Shown here one piece after another: positions 1 through 4,802 of a stretch of 5,519 nucleotides of DNA. The stretch covers positions 1-5,519 of the forward strand of contig JAKFUJ010000233.1 of NCBI GenBank assembly GCA_021732805.1. The letters run 5' to 3'. The first letter of the stretch is position 1. Each line of letters begins with the position of its first letter. The translations under genes and the position numbers were made by a program. This stretch comes from Betaproteobacteria bacterium. GTDB lineage: Bacteria; Pseudomonadota; Gammaproteobacteria; Burkholderiales; SG8-41. The notes under the pieces are model-generated. The model ran no database searches and had not been told where the DNA came from. It saw only the letters and a list, made by a program, of their open reading frames with translations.

Positions 1-747
1 GTTGATCGGCACCAGCTCGTTACGCAAGGCATCGTTAGGCGCGTGCAACGACACCGCCAGCGCAACCGGGCAGGCATCCCGCAGACGATCCATCGCCGGC
101 ACCAGCCCGGAAGTCGACAGCGTCAGCCGGCGACGGGAAATACCGTAGGCATGATCATCGAGCATCAACTGCATGGCGGCGACCACGTGATCAAAATTGG
201 CCAGCGGCTCGCCCATGCCCATCATCACCACGTTGGTGATCGGACGCTCCATGCCCAGTGATTCAGAAAGCCCGCGACTGGCATGCCAGAGCTGCCCGAC
301 AATTTCAGCCGCGCTCAGATTGCGGTTGAAGCCCTGGCGGCCGGTGGAACAAAACGAACATTCCAGCGCGCAACCCGCCTGAGAAGAGATGCATAACGTA
401 CCGCGGTAACGCCGCGCCTGAACGCCGTCTTCAGGCGGTTCATTGTCAATGTCACCCTCGGGAATATAAACGGCTTCGATGGCATTGCCCGTGCCGACAT
501 TGAACAGCCACTTGCGCGTGCCGTCAGGCGCCGTTGTATCACGCAGAACTTCGGGACCGGCAATTTCAGCTATAGCGCGAATTTGTTCGCGAAAACTTTT
601 TGATACATCGGTCATCAGACCGAAGTCGCCGACGCCTGCCTGATGCATCCAGCGCATCATCTGGCGGGCGCGAAATGGCTTCTCACCCATGTCGGCACAC
701 AGTGTCTCGAACTGGTTGCGGTTCAAGCCCAGCAGATTGAGCGGCAT
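1..747 (-). CDS. rlmN: RlmN, dual-specificity 23S rRNA A2503 / tRNA A37 C2-methyltransferase (radical SAM), N-terminal 249 residues, truncated by window edge
   Basis: RlmN methylates carbon 2 of A2503 in 23S rRNA and of A37 in some tRNAs, using radical SAM chemistry in the cytoplasm. The frame is open from the ATG at 745-747 to the first base of the window, so the C-terminal third, including the methyl-carrying cysteine (Cys355 in E. coli), is outside. Visible: a family-typical start (residues 2-10, PLNLLGLNR), GEKPFRARQ at 21-29, the iron-sulphur motif CALECSFC with Cys126, Cys130 and Cys133, Cys119 matching the second catalytic cysteine (E. coli Cys118), the SAM-binding MGMGEPLAN at 176-184, and SLHAPND at 233-239. 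The start is supported by a CAAAGGT ribosome site six bases upstream. It lies 26 bp after ndk and is probably co-transcribed with it. Unusual: compared with E. coli RlmN from memory, about 15 extra residues lie between Pro96-Glu97 and Arg115. The identification is very secure. Confidence 0.97.
   Translation of the reverse strand, partial: MPLNLLGLNRNQFETLCADMGEKPFRARQMMRWMHQAGVGDFGLMTDVSKSFREQIRAIAEIAGPEVLRDTTAPDGTRKWLFNVGTGNAIEAVYIPEGDIDNEPPEDGVQARRYRGTLCISSQAGCALECSFCSTGRQGFNRNLSAAEIVGQLWHASRGLSESLGMERPITNVVMMGMGEPLANFDHVVAAMQLMLDDHAYGISRRRLTLSTSGLVPAMDRLRDACPVALAVSLHAPNDALRNELVPIN
415..437. repeat. Perfect 8-bp inverted repeat inside the rlmN insertion
   Basis: CGCCTGAA (415-422) and TTCAGGCG (430-437) are exact reverse complements with a 7-base spacer. 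The element lies within rlmN codons 105-111, in the middle of the stretch that has no counterpart in E. coli RlmN. It could form an mRNA hairpin or be the remnant of a small palindromic insertion. No transposase or flanking duplication is evident. Confidence 0.6.
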
Positions 748-773
748 GGTATTACCTTTGAGTGCGATCCAGC

Positions 774-1199
774 TCAGCGCGAATAAACGTCCAGCGTGGG
801 GAAGAAATAGGCCACTTCCACAGCCGCATTCTGCGCTGAATCGGAACCGTGCACGGCATTCGCGTCGATGCTGTCCGCGAAATCGGCGCGGATGGTGCCC
901 TTGTCCGCCTTCTTGGGATCAGTGGCCCCCATCAGGTCGCGATTTTTCTGGATTGCATTTTCGCCTTCCAGCGCCTGGATCATCACCGGCCCGGAAATCA
1001 TGAAATCCACCAGTTCACCAAAAAACGGACGTTCTTTGTGCACCGCATAAAAACCTTCAGCCTGCCGGCGTGACAAATGGGTCATGCGTGCGGCAACGAT
1101 GTGCAGGCCGGCCTTCTCAAATCGCGCATAAATCAGGCCGATGACGTTTTTCGCCACGGCGTCGGGTTTGATAATCGAAAGCGTGCGTTCAACTGCCAT
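774..1199 (-). CDS. ndk: Nucleoside diphosphate kinase
   Basis: Ndk transfers the gamma phosphate of ATP to nucleoside diphosphates through a phospho-histidine intermediate, balancing cytoplasmic NTP and dNTP pools. The protein is 141 residues, the usual bacterial length. It starts MAVERTLSIIKPDAV, and Lys11 is the conserved phosphate-binding lysine. NAVHGSDS at 114-121 carries the catalytic histidine at exactly position 117, and GTIRADFA is at 101-108. An in-frame ATG 48 bases further upstream would add 16 residues (MLSFPVILNSGIWGIF) that are foreign to the family, so the start at 1199 is preferred. It is preceded by a G-rich Shine-Dalgarno (GGGGGA, 1205-1210) at five bases. rlmN follows after 26 bp with no terminator between, so the two probably share a transcript. 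Its own promoter should lie in 1200-1330. Confidence 0.98.
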   Translation of the reverse strand: MAVERTLSIIKPDAVAKNVIGLIYARFEKAGLHIVAARMTHLSRRQAEGFYAVHKERPFFGELVDFMISGPVMIQALEGENAIQKNRDLMGATDPKKADKGTIRADFADSIDANAVHGSDSAQNAAVEVAYFFPTLDVYSR

Positions 1200-1237
1200 G
1201 AAAATCCCCCAAATTCCAGAGTTAAGAATAACAGGAA

Positions 1238-1246
1238 AGGATAGCA
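1238..1246 (-). promoter_or_regulatory. Candidate extended -10 element for ndk
   Basis: On the minus strand this reads TGCTATCCT, an extended -10 (TGn) followed by TATCCT, which matches the sigma-70 consensus at four of six positions. It would place the transcription start near 1231, about 32 bases before the ndk start codon. No good -35 hexamer stands 16-18 bp upstream. That zone is instead occupied by the inverted repeat at 1251-1272. It is a weak candidate, judged on position and partial consensus. Confidence 0.28.
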
Positions 1247-1250
1247 CGAT

Positions 1251-1272
1251 AACGTCTTGAATAAAAGACGTT
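1251..1272. repeat. Perfect 8-bp inverted repeat upstream of ndk, operator-like or weak stem-loop
   Basis: AACGTCTT (1251-1258) and AAGACGTT (1265-1272) are exact reverse complements separated by six bases. The arms are 14 bp apart centre to centre. Read on the minus strand the stem is followed by ATCGTGC, not a T run, so it is not a canonical intrinsic terminator for the upstream permease gene. It would cover about -20 to -41 of the candidate ndk promoter, where a regulator could bind. The function is not shown. Confidence 0.5.
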
Positions 1273-1302
1273 TACTGGCAAATAACCCTGCTCAGCGCGG
1301 CC

Positions 1303-1317
1303 CCGGACTCGCTCCGG
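1303..1317 (-). repeat. Short GC-rich hairpin downstream of the TRAP permease gene
   Basis: CCGGA (1303-1307) and TCCGG (1313-1317) form a 5-bp stem with a 5-base loop, 14 bases beyond the permease stop codon. There is no T tract after it. It may add 3'-end structure to the operon transcript together with the larger stem at 1322-1342. Confidence 0.35.
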
Positions 1318-1321
1318 TGCG

Positions 1322-1342
1322 GCTGCGGCCTCAGGCCGCAGC
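1322..1342 (-). repeat. GC-rich palindrome spanning the TRAP permease stop codon
   Basis: GCTGCGGCCT (1322-1331) and AGGCCGCAGC (1333-1342) are perfect reverse complements around one central base, and the TGA stop codon (1331-1333) is at the centre. In RNA a stem of about 8 bp with a 5-base loop is sterically feasible. With the next hairpin at 1303-1317 it could protect the 3' end or assist Rho-dependent termination. There is no U tract, so it is not an intrinsic terminator. The symmetry also creates the C-terminal triple alanine. Confidence 0.45.
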
Positions 1343-3460
1343 GCGACGCAACTGCAGGCGCTGCCAGAGATAAATCGGCACGCCGATCGCCAGCCCGATC
1401 ATGTCGGTGATGATCCCGGGGTGGATCAGGCATATCGCGGCGCCAAACATGACGATGCGCAAGGGCATCGCCAGCTTGCCGCCAAACCAGCCTTCGGTTG
1501 AACCGGCGAGGAACCAGACCCCGATCGACGCCGATACAAAGGCCTGTGCGATGGCCGTCCACTCCCCTTGCATCAGCAGCACCGGCGCGTAGAAAAACAT
1601 GAACGGAATGATGAATGTCGCCAAACCCATTTTCAGCGCAATCCAGGAGGTTTTCCAAGGGTCGGCATTACACATCCCCGCCGCGGCAAACGATGCCAGT
1701 GCCACCGGCGGCGTAATCGCGGAAATCACCGCAAAGTAAAAAATGAACATGTGCGCGACCAGCACCGGCACCCCGATCTTGGTCAGCCCCGGCGCAATGA
1801 CCGCGGCAGCAATGGCATAGGCCGCCGTTGTCGGCATGCCCATGCCGAGGATCAGGGCCACCATGGCCGCAAACAGCATGGCGACAAGCTGGCTGGCGCC
1901 GGCAATCCCCAGAATCAGTTCGGAAAAACGGCCGCCGATGCCGGTCAGGGCAATCACGCCGACGATGATGCCGGCACAGGCACAGACCGCAACCAACTGC
2001 ACGGTATCCCGCGCGGCAAGGCTCAGCGCTTCGAGCGTGCGTTTCCAGCCAAACAGCCCCGCCGGAAGCAACACCAGCACCAGGACCACAGACCAGGCCG
2101 CAACATTGCCCAACTGCCTGACCAGCGGCACCCCGTACTGGAATCCTACAACCAGCAGGATTCCGCCGGCGGCAAGGGCGCCAAAACGCAGCAGCAATGC
2201 TGTCAGCACCGCCGTGGCCGTGCGCACATCCTCGACCCCGTCAGCACTCTTGATGTCGTCAAACAGGCGTGAAAGCCATCCTGCAATCAGCGCCGCCATG
2301 ATGCCCAGCCCGCCGGCTCGGAACGGAGAGTAACCTTCCAGCAGCGCCCATACAAAAACGATCAGCGGCGAAAACAGGTAAAGCCGCGTCAGCATCAGTT
2401 TCAGCGGCGGCAATTCGCTGCGCGAAACCCCTTTCAGGCCGAGCCGGATGGCGTGCAGGTCGACGTGTATCCAGCAGGCGATATAAAACAGCAGCGCGGG
2501 AATCACCGCGGCGAGCGCAATCTGGCCGTACGGAATACCCGTAATCTCGGCCATCAGGAACGCCCCGGCCCCCAGCACCGGCGGCGTGATCTGCCCACCC
2601 GTCGAAGAGGTCGCTTCGATCGCTGCGGCGGTCTGGCGGTCATAGCCGACTTTGCGCATCATCGGGATGGTCACCATGCCCGAGGCCACCACGTTGGCCA
2701 CTGCCGAGCCTGATATCGAACCGAACATGATGCCCGATGCCACTGCCGCCTTCGCCGGCCCGCCGCGCGCCCAGCCGAACATCGCATTGCACAGGTCGTT
2801 GATGTAGTCACCCACCCTGGACACATGCAGGAAAGCGGCAAAAGTGACAAAAAGAATGATGTAGGAGGACGAGACCTGGGTGGTCACGCCGAAAATGCCG
2901 TATTCACTGTAGATATAGGTAAAAAAGCGGTCGATTGCAAAACCCTTGTGCTCCAGCACGCCGGGCATCCACGGTCCGACAAAACAGTAAATGATGAAAA
3001 TCCCGGCGACGATAGGCAAGGCCAGCCCCGAAGTGCGCCGGGTGAACTCCAGCACCAGCAGCGTACCGATGAATCCGGAGATCACGTCACCGGTGGTGAA
3101 CTGCGCTCCGGCACGGAACAGCAGACCGTCGAGTTCAATCACGATGTAAACCGCGCAGGCGATCGAAGCCAGCACCAGCAGCCAGTCGTACCATGGCACG
3201 CCGACCCTGCCCGCCTTGCGGAAGGGCGCATAAATAATCAGCCCCAGCGCCGCTCCCCAGCCGACATGTATTGCGCGGAACAACAGCGGCTCAAGCGAAT
3301 AGACGTTGAGCACGTACAGATGGAATATCGTGAAACCGACACACAGCACCGCCAGCAGCAGCGTCTCCCAGCGGCGCAACAGGCGCCGGTTACCGCTGAA
3401 CTCCTCGTCCGGTATCAGCGGCTTGATGGTTTCTTCCCCTGCAGCGGGCGCGGTGCTCAT
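1331..3460 (-). CDS. TRAP transporter permease, fused small (DctQ-like) and large (DctM-like) membrane subunits, TAXI-associated type
   Basis: This 709-residue inner-membrane protein imports the substrate delivered by the periplasmic binding protein, driven by an Na+ or H+ gradient. After a charged cytoplasmic N-terminus (1-30), a DctQ-like region of about four to five membrane segments (33-53, 60-80, 91-111, about 125-165) leads into a DctM-like region. The signature elements appear twice, as expected from the internal duplication of the elevator transport domain. The first set is GSISGSAVANVVASG (247-261) with GGQITPPVLGAGAF (288-301). The second is GMGMPTTAAYA (539-549) with SAITPPVALASFAAAGM (580-596). 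Further hydrophobic segments follow at 611-630, 636-653 and 667-695. Length and fusion fit the TAXI-linked permeases. The start is supported by GGAGG nine bases upstream. It follows the binding-protein gene after 69 bp, across an intrinsic terminator. The substrate cannot be told from sequence. Confidence 0.96.
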   Translation of the reverse strand: MSTAPAAGEETIKPLIPDEEFSGNRRLLRRWETLLLAVLCVGFTIFHLYVLNVYSLEPLLFRAIHVGWGAALGLIIYAPFRKAGRVGVPWYDWLLVLASIACAVYIVIELDGLLFRAGAQFTTGDVISGFIGTLLVLEFTRRTSGLALPIVAGIFIIYCFVGPWMPGVLEHKGFAIDRFFTYIYSEYGIFGVTTQVSSSYIILFVTFAAFLHVSRVGDYINDLCNAMFGWARGGPAKAAVASGIMFGSISGSAVANVVASGMVTIPMMRKVGYDRQTAAAIEATSSTGGQITPPVLGAGAFLMAEITGIPYGQIALAAVIPALLFYIACWIHVDLHAIRLGLKGVSRSELPPLKLMLTRLYLFSPLIVFVWALLEGYSPFRAGGLGIMAALIAGWLSRLFDDIKSADGVEDVRTATAVLTALLLRFGALAAGGILLVVGFQYGVPLVRQLGNVAAWSVVLVLVLLPAGLFGWKRTLEALSLAARDTVQLVAVCACAGIIVGVIALTGIGGRFSELILGIAGASQLVAMLFAAMVALILGMGMPTTAAYAIAAAVIAPGLTKIGVPVLVAHMFIFYFAVISAITPPVALASFAAAGMCNADPWKTSWIALKMGLATFIIPFMFFYAPVLLMQGEWTAIAQAFVSASIGVWFLAGSTEGWFGGKLAMPLRIVMFGAAICLIHPGIITDMIGLAIGVPIYLWQRLQLRRAAA

Positions 3461-3463
3461 GCC

Positions 3464-3480
3464 TTATCCCCTCCGGATAA
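3464..3480 (-). promoter_or_regulatory. Permease Shine-Dalgarno displayed in the loop of a small hairpin
   Basis: On the minus strand TTATCC (3475-3480), GGAGG (3470-3474) and GGATAA (3464-3469) are adjacent. The two outer hexamers are perfect reverse complements, so the full GGAGG ribosome site forms exactly the 5-base loop. It ends nine bases before the permease ATG. The stem is weak (four A-T and two G-C pairs) and its 5' arm shares two bases with the T tract of the preceding terminator. This supports the chosen start. A role in modulating translation is inference. Confidence 0.6.
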
Positions 3481-3511
3481 AAAAACCGCACTGTGCTTGC
3501 GCGCAGTGCGG
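3479..3511 (-). terminator. Rho-independent terminator between the TRAP binding-protein and permease genes
   Basis: On the minus strand CCGCACTG (3504-3511) and CAGTGCGG (3486-3493) make a perfect 8-bp GC-rich stem with a 10-base loop, followed at once by seven T residues (3479-3485). It begins 18 bases after the binding-protein stop codon and ends 18 bases before the permease ATG. There is no T tract on the other side, so it acts only in the direction of this operon. It probably lets a fraction of transcripts continue, so the binding protein is made in excess. Confidence 0.88.
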
Positions 3512-3529
3512 CCTTCTGCAAACTGACGA

Positions 3530-4534
3530 TCAGCCTTTGTACTCCGGCGGAATCAGGTGTTTCGGCACGTCGATGCCTTTTTCCCTGAAATAACGGATCG
3601 CACCCGGATGGAATGGCAGGAAGCCGTTGCGATTCCAGTTGACGAGCAGCGTTTCCTTGGAGGCAGCATGGCCCTTGATCATCTGCGGATTGTTTTCCAG
3701 CACCGCCTTGACCACGGCATACACCAGATCCTCCGCAACATCCTTGTTGGCAATCGCGAAGTTATACAGGCCGACGGTCTTATGGTCTTCGGCAAGGGAC
3801 TTGTAAGTGCCTTTGGGAATCACCGAATCGGAAAGCTCGGGCATTGCAGCCTTCAGTTTCTTGATTTCGTCGGCACTGAACGTGAAAAAACGCACCTTGT
3901 TGGTGGTTTCGAGCTCCGAATACACCGGGATCGGCACACCTGCACAGAACGGGAACGCATCGATCAGCCCGTCCTGCAGCCCCGTGCCCATGTCCGAGGC
4001 CTGGCCGTTCTGGATCGTGGTGTTGATGCCCAGCGCCTTGAACATCAGCGGGAAATAGGTTCCGCAGGTGCCTGCACGAGGGCCGATGCCGGATTTTTTG
4101 CCGACCAGATCGGTGACCGACTTGATCGGGCTTTTCTCGAGTGTCACAAAATGAAACGGTGTGTCGTACATCGGGAACATCGCACGGATATTGCGATACT
4201 GCTTGCCCTGCGTCCACGCCTCCTTGCCTTCCCAGGCCTGCAGCGCAATGCCCATCGTGGCCATGCCGAAATCAACCTGCTTGGTTTCCGTCAGAATGAT
4301 GTTCTGGTTCGGACCCTGGGTCTGCTGGGTGCTGATGTTGGTGCCGAGCTTCTCATTGACCAGGCTGGCCCACACCTGGCCGTAGACAAAATACAGGCCG
4401 CCCACCGAGGCAGTGCCCAGGGTCAGGTTTTTCGGCCAGTTCGGGTTCGGTTTGGCCTGCGCGAATGCGCCGGTTGCCAGCGTCAGGCCGGTCAGGGCCG
4501 CCACGGCGAACTTCAATGTCTTTGCAATACTCAT
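3530..4534 (-). CDS. TAXI-family TRAP transporter periplasmic solute-binding protein
   Basis: This 334-residue secreted protein captures the substrate in the periplasm for the fused permease encoded next. Residues 1-25 form a Sec signal peptide: Lys5 and Lys8, a hydrophobic core, and an AFA|Q cleavage site after Ala25. The mature part shows the TAXI fold pattern. LTLGTASVGGLYFVYGQVW (37-55) is the first strand and ligand loop, GPNQNI (74-79) and DFGMA (88-92) follow, GPRAGTCGTYFP (151-162) is the second ligand loop, DGLIDAFPFCAGVP (188-201) is next, and FHPGAIRYFREKGI (308-321) is the family's C-terminal motif. An upstream in-frame ATG at 4582 would add 16 polar residues before the signal peptide. 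The start at 4534 has GAGGAG seven bases upstream and is preferred. Odd: cysteines 157 and 197 sit in two loops that face the ligand in this family. Known TAXI ligands include glutamate-like and dicarboxylate-like acids; the ligand here is unknown. Confidence 0.95.
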   Translation of the reverse strand: MSIAKTLKFAVAALTGLTLATGAFAQAKPNPNWPKNLTLGTASVGGLYFVYGQVWASLVNEKLGTNISTQQTQGPNQNIILTETKQVDFGMATMGIALQAWEGKEAWTQGKQYRNIRAMFPMYDTPFHFVTLEKSPIKSVTDLVGKKSGIGPRAGTCGTYFPLMFKALGINTTIQNGQASDMGTGLQDGLIDAFPFCAGVPIPVYSELETTNKVRFFTFSADEIKKLKAAMPELSDSVIPKGTYKSLAEDHKTVGLYNFAIANKDVAEDLVYAVVKAVLENNPQMIKGHAASKETLLVNWNRNGFLPFHPGAIRYFREKGIDVPKHLIPPEYKG

Positions 4535-4541
4535 CGTTTTT

Positions 4542-4547
4542 CTCCTC
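4542..4547 (-). promoter_or_regulatory. Shine-Dalgarno of the TAXI binding-protein gene
   Basis: The minus strand reads GAGGAG here, seven bases before the ATG at 4532-4534. This strong ribosome site decides the start in favour of the methionine that opens a normal signal peptide, over the in-frame ATG 16 codons further upstream. Confidence 0.85.
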
Positions 4548-4566
4548 GCTTCGGGTCCGCTTCGGG
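4547..4566. repeat. Short tandem repeat in the leader of the TRAP operon
   Basis: CGCTTCGGG occurs at 4547-4555 and again at 4558-4566, an 11-bp period just upstream of the ribosome site. The first copy overlaps one base of the Shine-Dalgarno complement. It is probably a small duplication, and nothing ties it to a function. Confidence 0.4.
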
Positions 4567-4639
4567 ACGTTAGTGAATGCATGGGATGCGCGCCTGCAGA
4601 TTGCGGTGCGTTATTCTCATCCTGTGAACGAACGGGGCC

Positions 4640-4668
4640 AGATTAACAAAGCCCCCCCCGTTTGGCAA
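4640..4668 (-). promoter_or_regulatory. Candidate promoter P2 of the TRAP operon, with an 8-G run in its spacer
   Basis: On the minus strand TTGCCA (4663-4668, five of six to the -35 consensus) is followed after exactly 17 bp by TAATCT (4640-4645, three of six to the -10). Transcription would start near 4633, leaving a leader of about 99 bases. The spacer contains eight consecutive G residues (4652-4659). The -10 is poor, so this is weaker than the upstream candidate P1. Confidence 0.3.
4652..4659 (-). repeat. Homopolymer of eight G (minus strand)
   Basis: Eight C on the plus strand are flanked by single G bases at 4651 and 4660. Runs of this length are prone to replication slippage and also to sequencing error. 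If the tract were four bases long, the sequence 4651-4662 would be the perfect reverse complement of AACGGGGC at 4631-4638, which suggests that it may have grown inside a former inverted repeat. Confidence 0.7.
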
Positions 4669-4670
4669 AC
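4660..4670. repeat. Small palindrome overlapping the candidate P2 -35
   Basis: GTTTG (4660-4664) and CAAAC (4666-4670) are reverse complements around one base. The same GTTTG and CAAAC half-sites appear in the larger palindrome at 4684-4702, whose centre is 28 bp away. It may be a second site for the same regulator, but chance is possible for so short a motif. Confidence 0.3.
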
Positions 4671-4683
4671 CACGCTCTGGCCA

Positions 4684-4702
4684 CGTTTGTCGACGACAAA
4701 CG
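4684..4702. promoter_or_regulatory. Perfect 19-bp palindrome, candidate operator of the TRAP operon
   Basis: CGTTTGTCG (4684-4692) and CGACAAACG (4694-4702) are perfect reverse complements around a single A at 4693. It lies immediately downstream of the P1 -10, spanning about -3 to +16 relative to a start near 4699, a classical position for a repressor operator. The TTGTCG and CGACAA half-sites resemble those of some GntR-type regulators that control organic-acid uptake genes, but no regulator gene is in the window and the assignment is speculative. Confidence 0.55.
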
Positions 4703-4705
4703 CGG

Positions 4706-4734
4706 GTTATTGAAAATTTCATAAATAATGACAA
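4706..4734 (-). promoter_or_regulatory. Candidate sigma-70 promoter P1 of the TRAP operon
   Basis: On the minus strand TTGTCA (4729-4734, five of six to TTGACA) and AATAAC (4706-4711, four of six to TATAAT) are separated by the optimal 17 bp, within the most A+T-rich stretch of the intergenic region. Transcription would begin near 4699, giving a leader of about 165 bases that includes the palindrome at 4684-4702. The -35 overlaps the end of the tilS terminator. This is a consensus match only. Confidence 0.45.
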
Positions 4735-4767
4735 AAACATGCCTCTGGCGAGGCTGTCATGTTTTTG
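4732..4767 (-). terminator. Stem-loop terminator downstream of tilS
   Basis: CAAAAACATG (4732-4741) and CATGTTTTTG (4758-4767) are perfect 10-bp reverse complements, and inside them GCCTC (4741-4745) and GAGGC (4750-4754) form a GC-rich inner stem with a 4-base loop. Read on the minus strand the inner stem is followed by ATGTTTTTG, giving a five-T tract. The structure starts 35 bases after the tilS stop. An A/T-run stem of this kind could also stop transcription in the opposite direction. Confidence 0.7.
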
Positions 4768-4802
4768 GGAATACTCAATAATGCGGGGAGATGACCGCGC
4801 CT

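Noticed and set aside
415..437. Neisseria-type DNA uptake sequence in rlmN
   Set aside because: The segment contains GCCGTCT and CCTGAA pieces, but not the full GCCGTCTGAA core in either orientation. A single imperfect occurrence is not evidence of an uptake signal.
315..563. An 82-codon minus-strand frame inside rlmN
   Set aside because: It overlaps the radical SAM coding frame in another phase and has no features of its own.
1200..1247. A 16-residue N-terminal extension of Ndk from the ATG at 1247
   Set aside because: The extension does not match the family. Starting at 1199 gives the standard 141 residues with the catalytic histidine at 117.
1568..2272. A 234-codon plus-strand frame opposite the permease (and a similar one at 2825-3526)
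   Set aside because: The products are rich in Arg, His, Gln and Gly, as expected from the antisense of a hydrophobic membrane protein. There are no recognisable domains.
3557..4573. A 338-codon open frame on the plus strand opposite the TAXI binding protein
   Set aside because: It is a mirror of the real gene in GC-rich DNA. Its translation shows no family motif or signal sequence, and the minus-strand protein has clear TAXI motifs.
4535..4582. A longer TAXI binding protein starting at 4582
   Set aside because: It would put 16 polar residues before the signal peptide, and a strong GAGGAG ribosome site directly precedes the start at 4534.
4535..4802. A small RNA gene, riboswitch or attachment site in the tilS-TRAP intergenic region
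   Set aside because: Apart from the terminator, promoter candidates and palindromes listed, I see no known riboswitch core, tRNA-like fold or flanking direct repeat.
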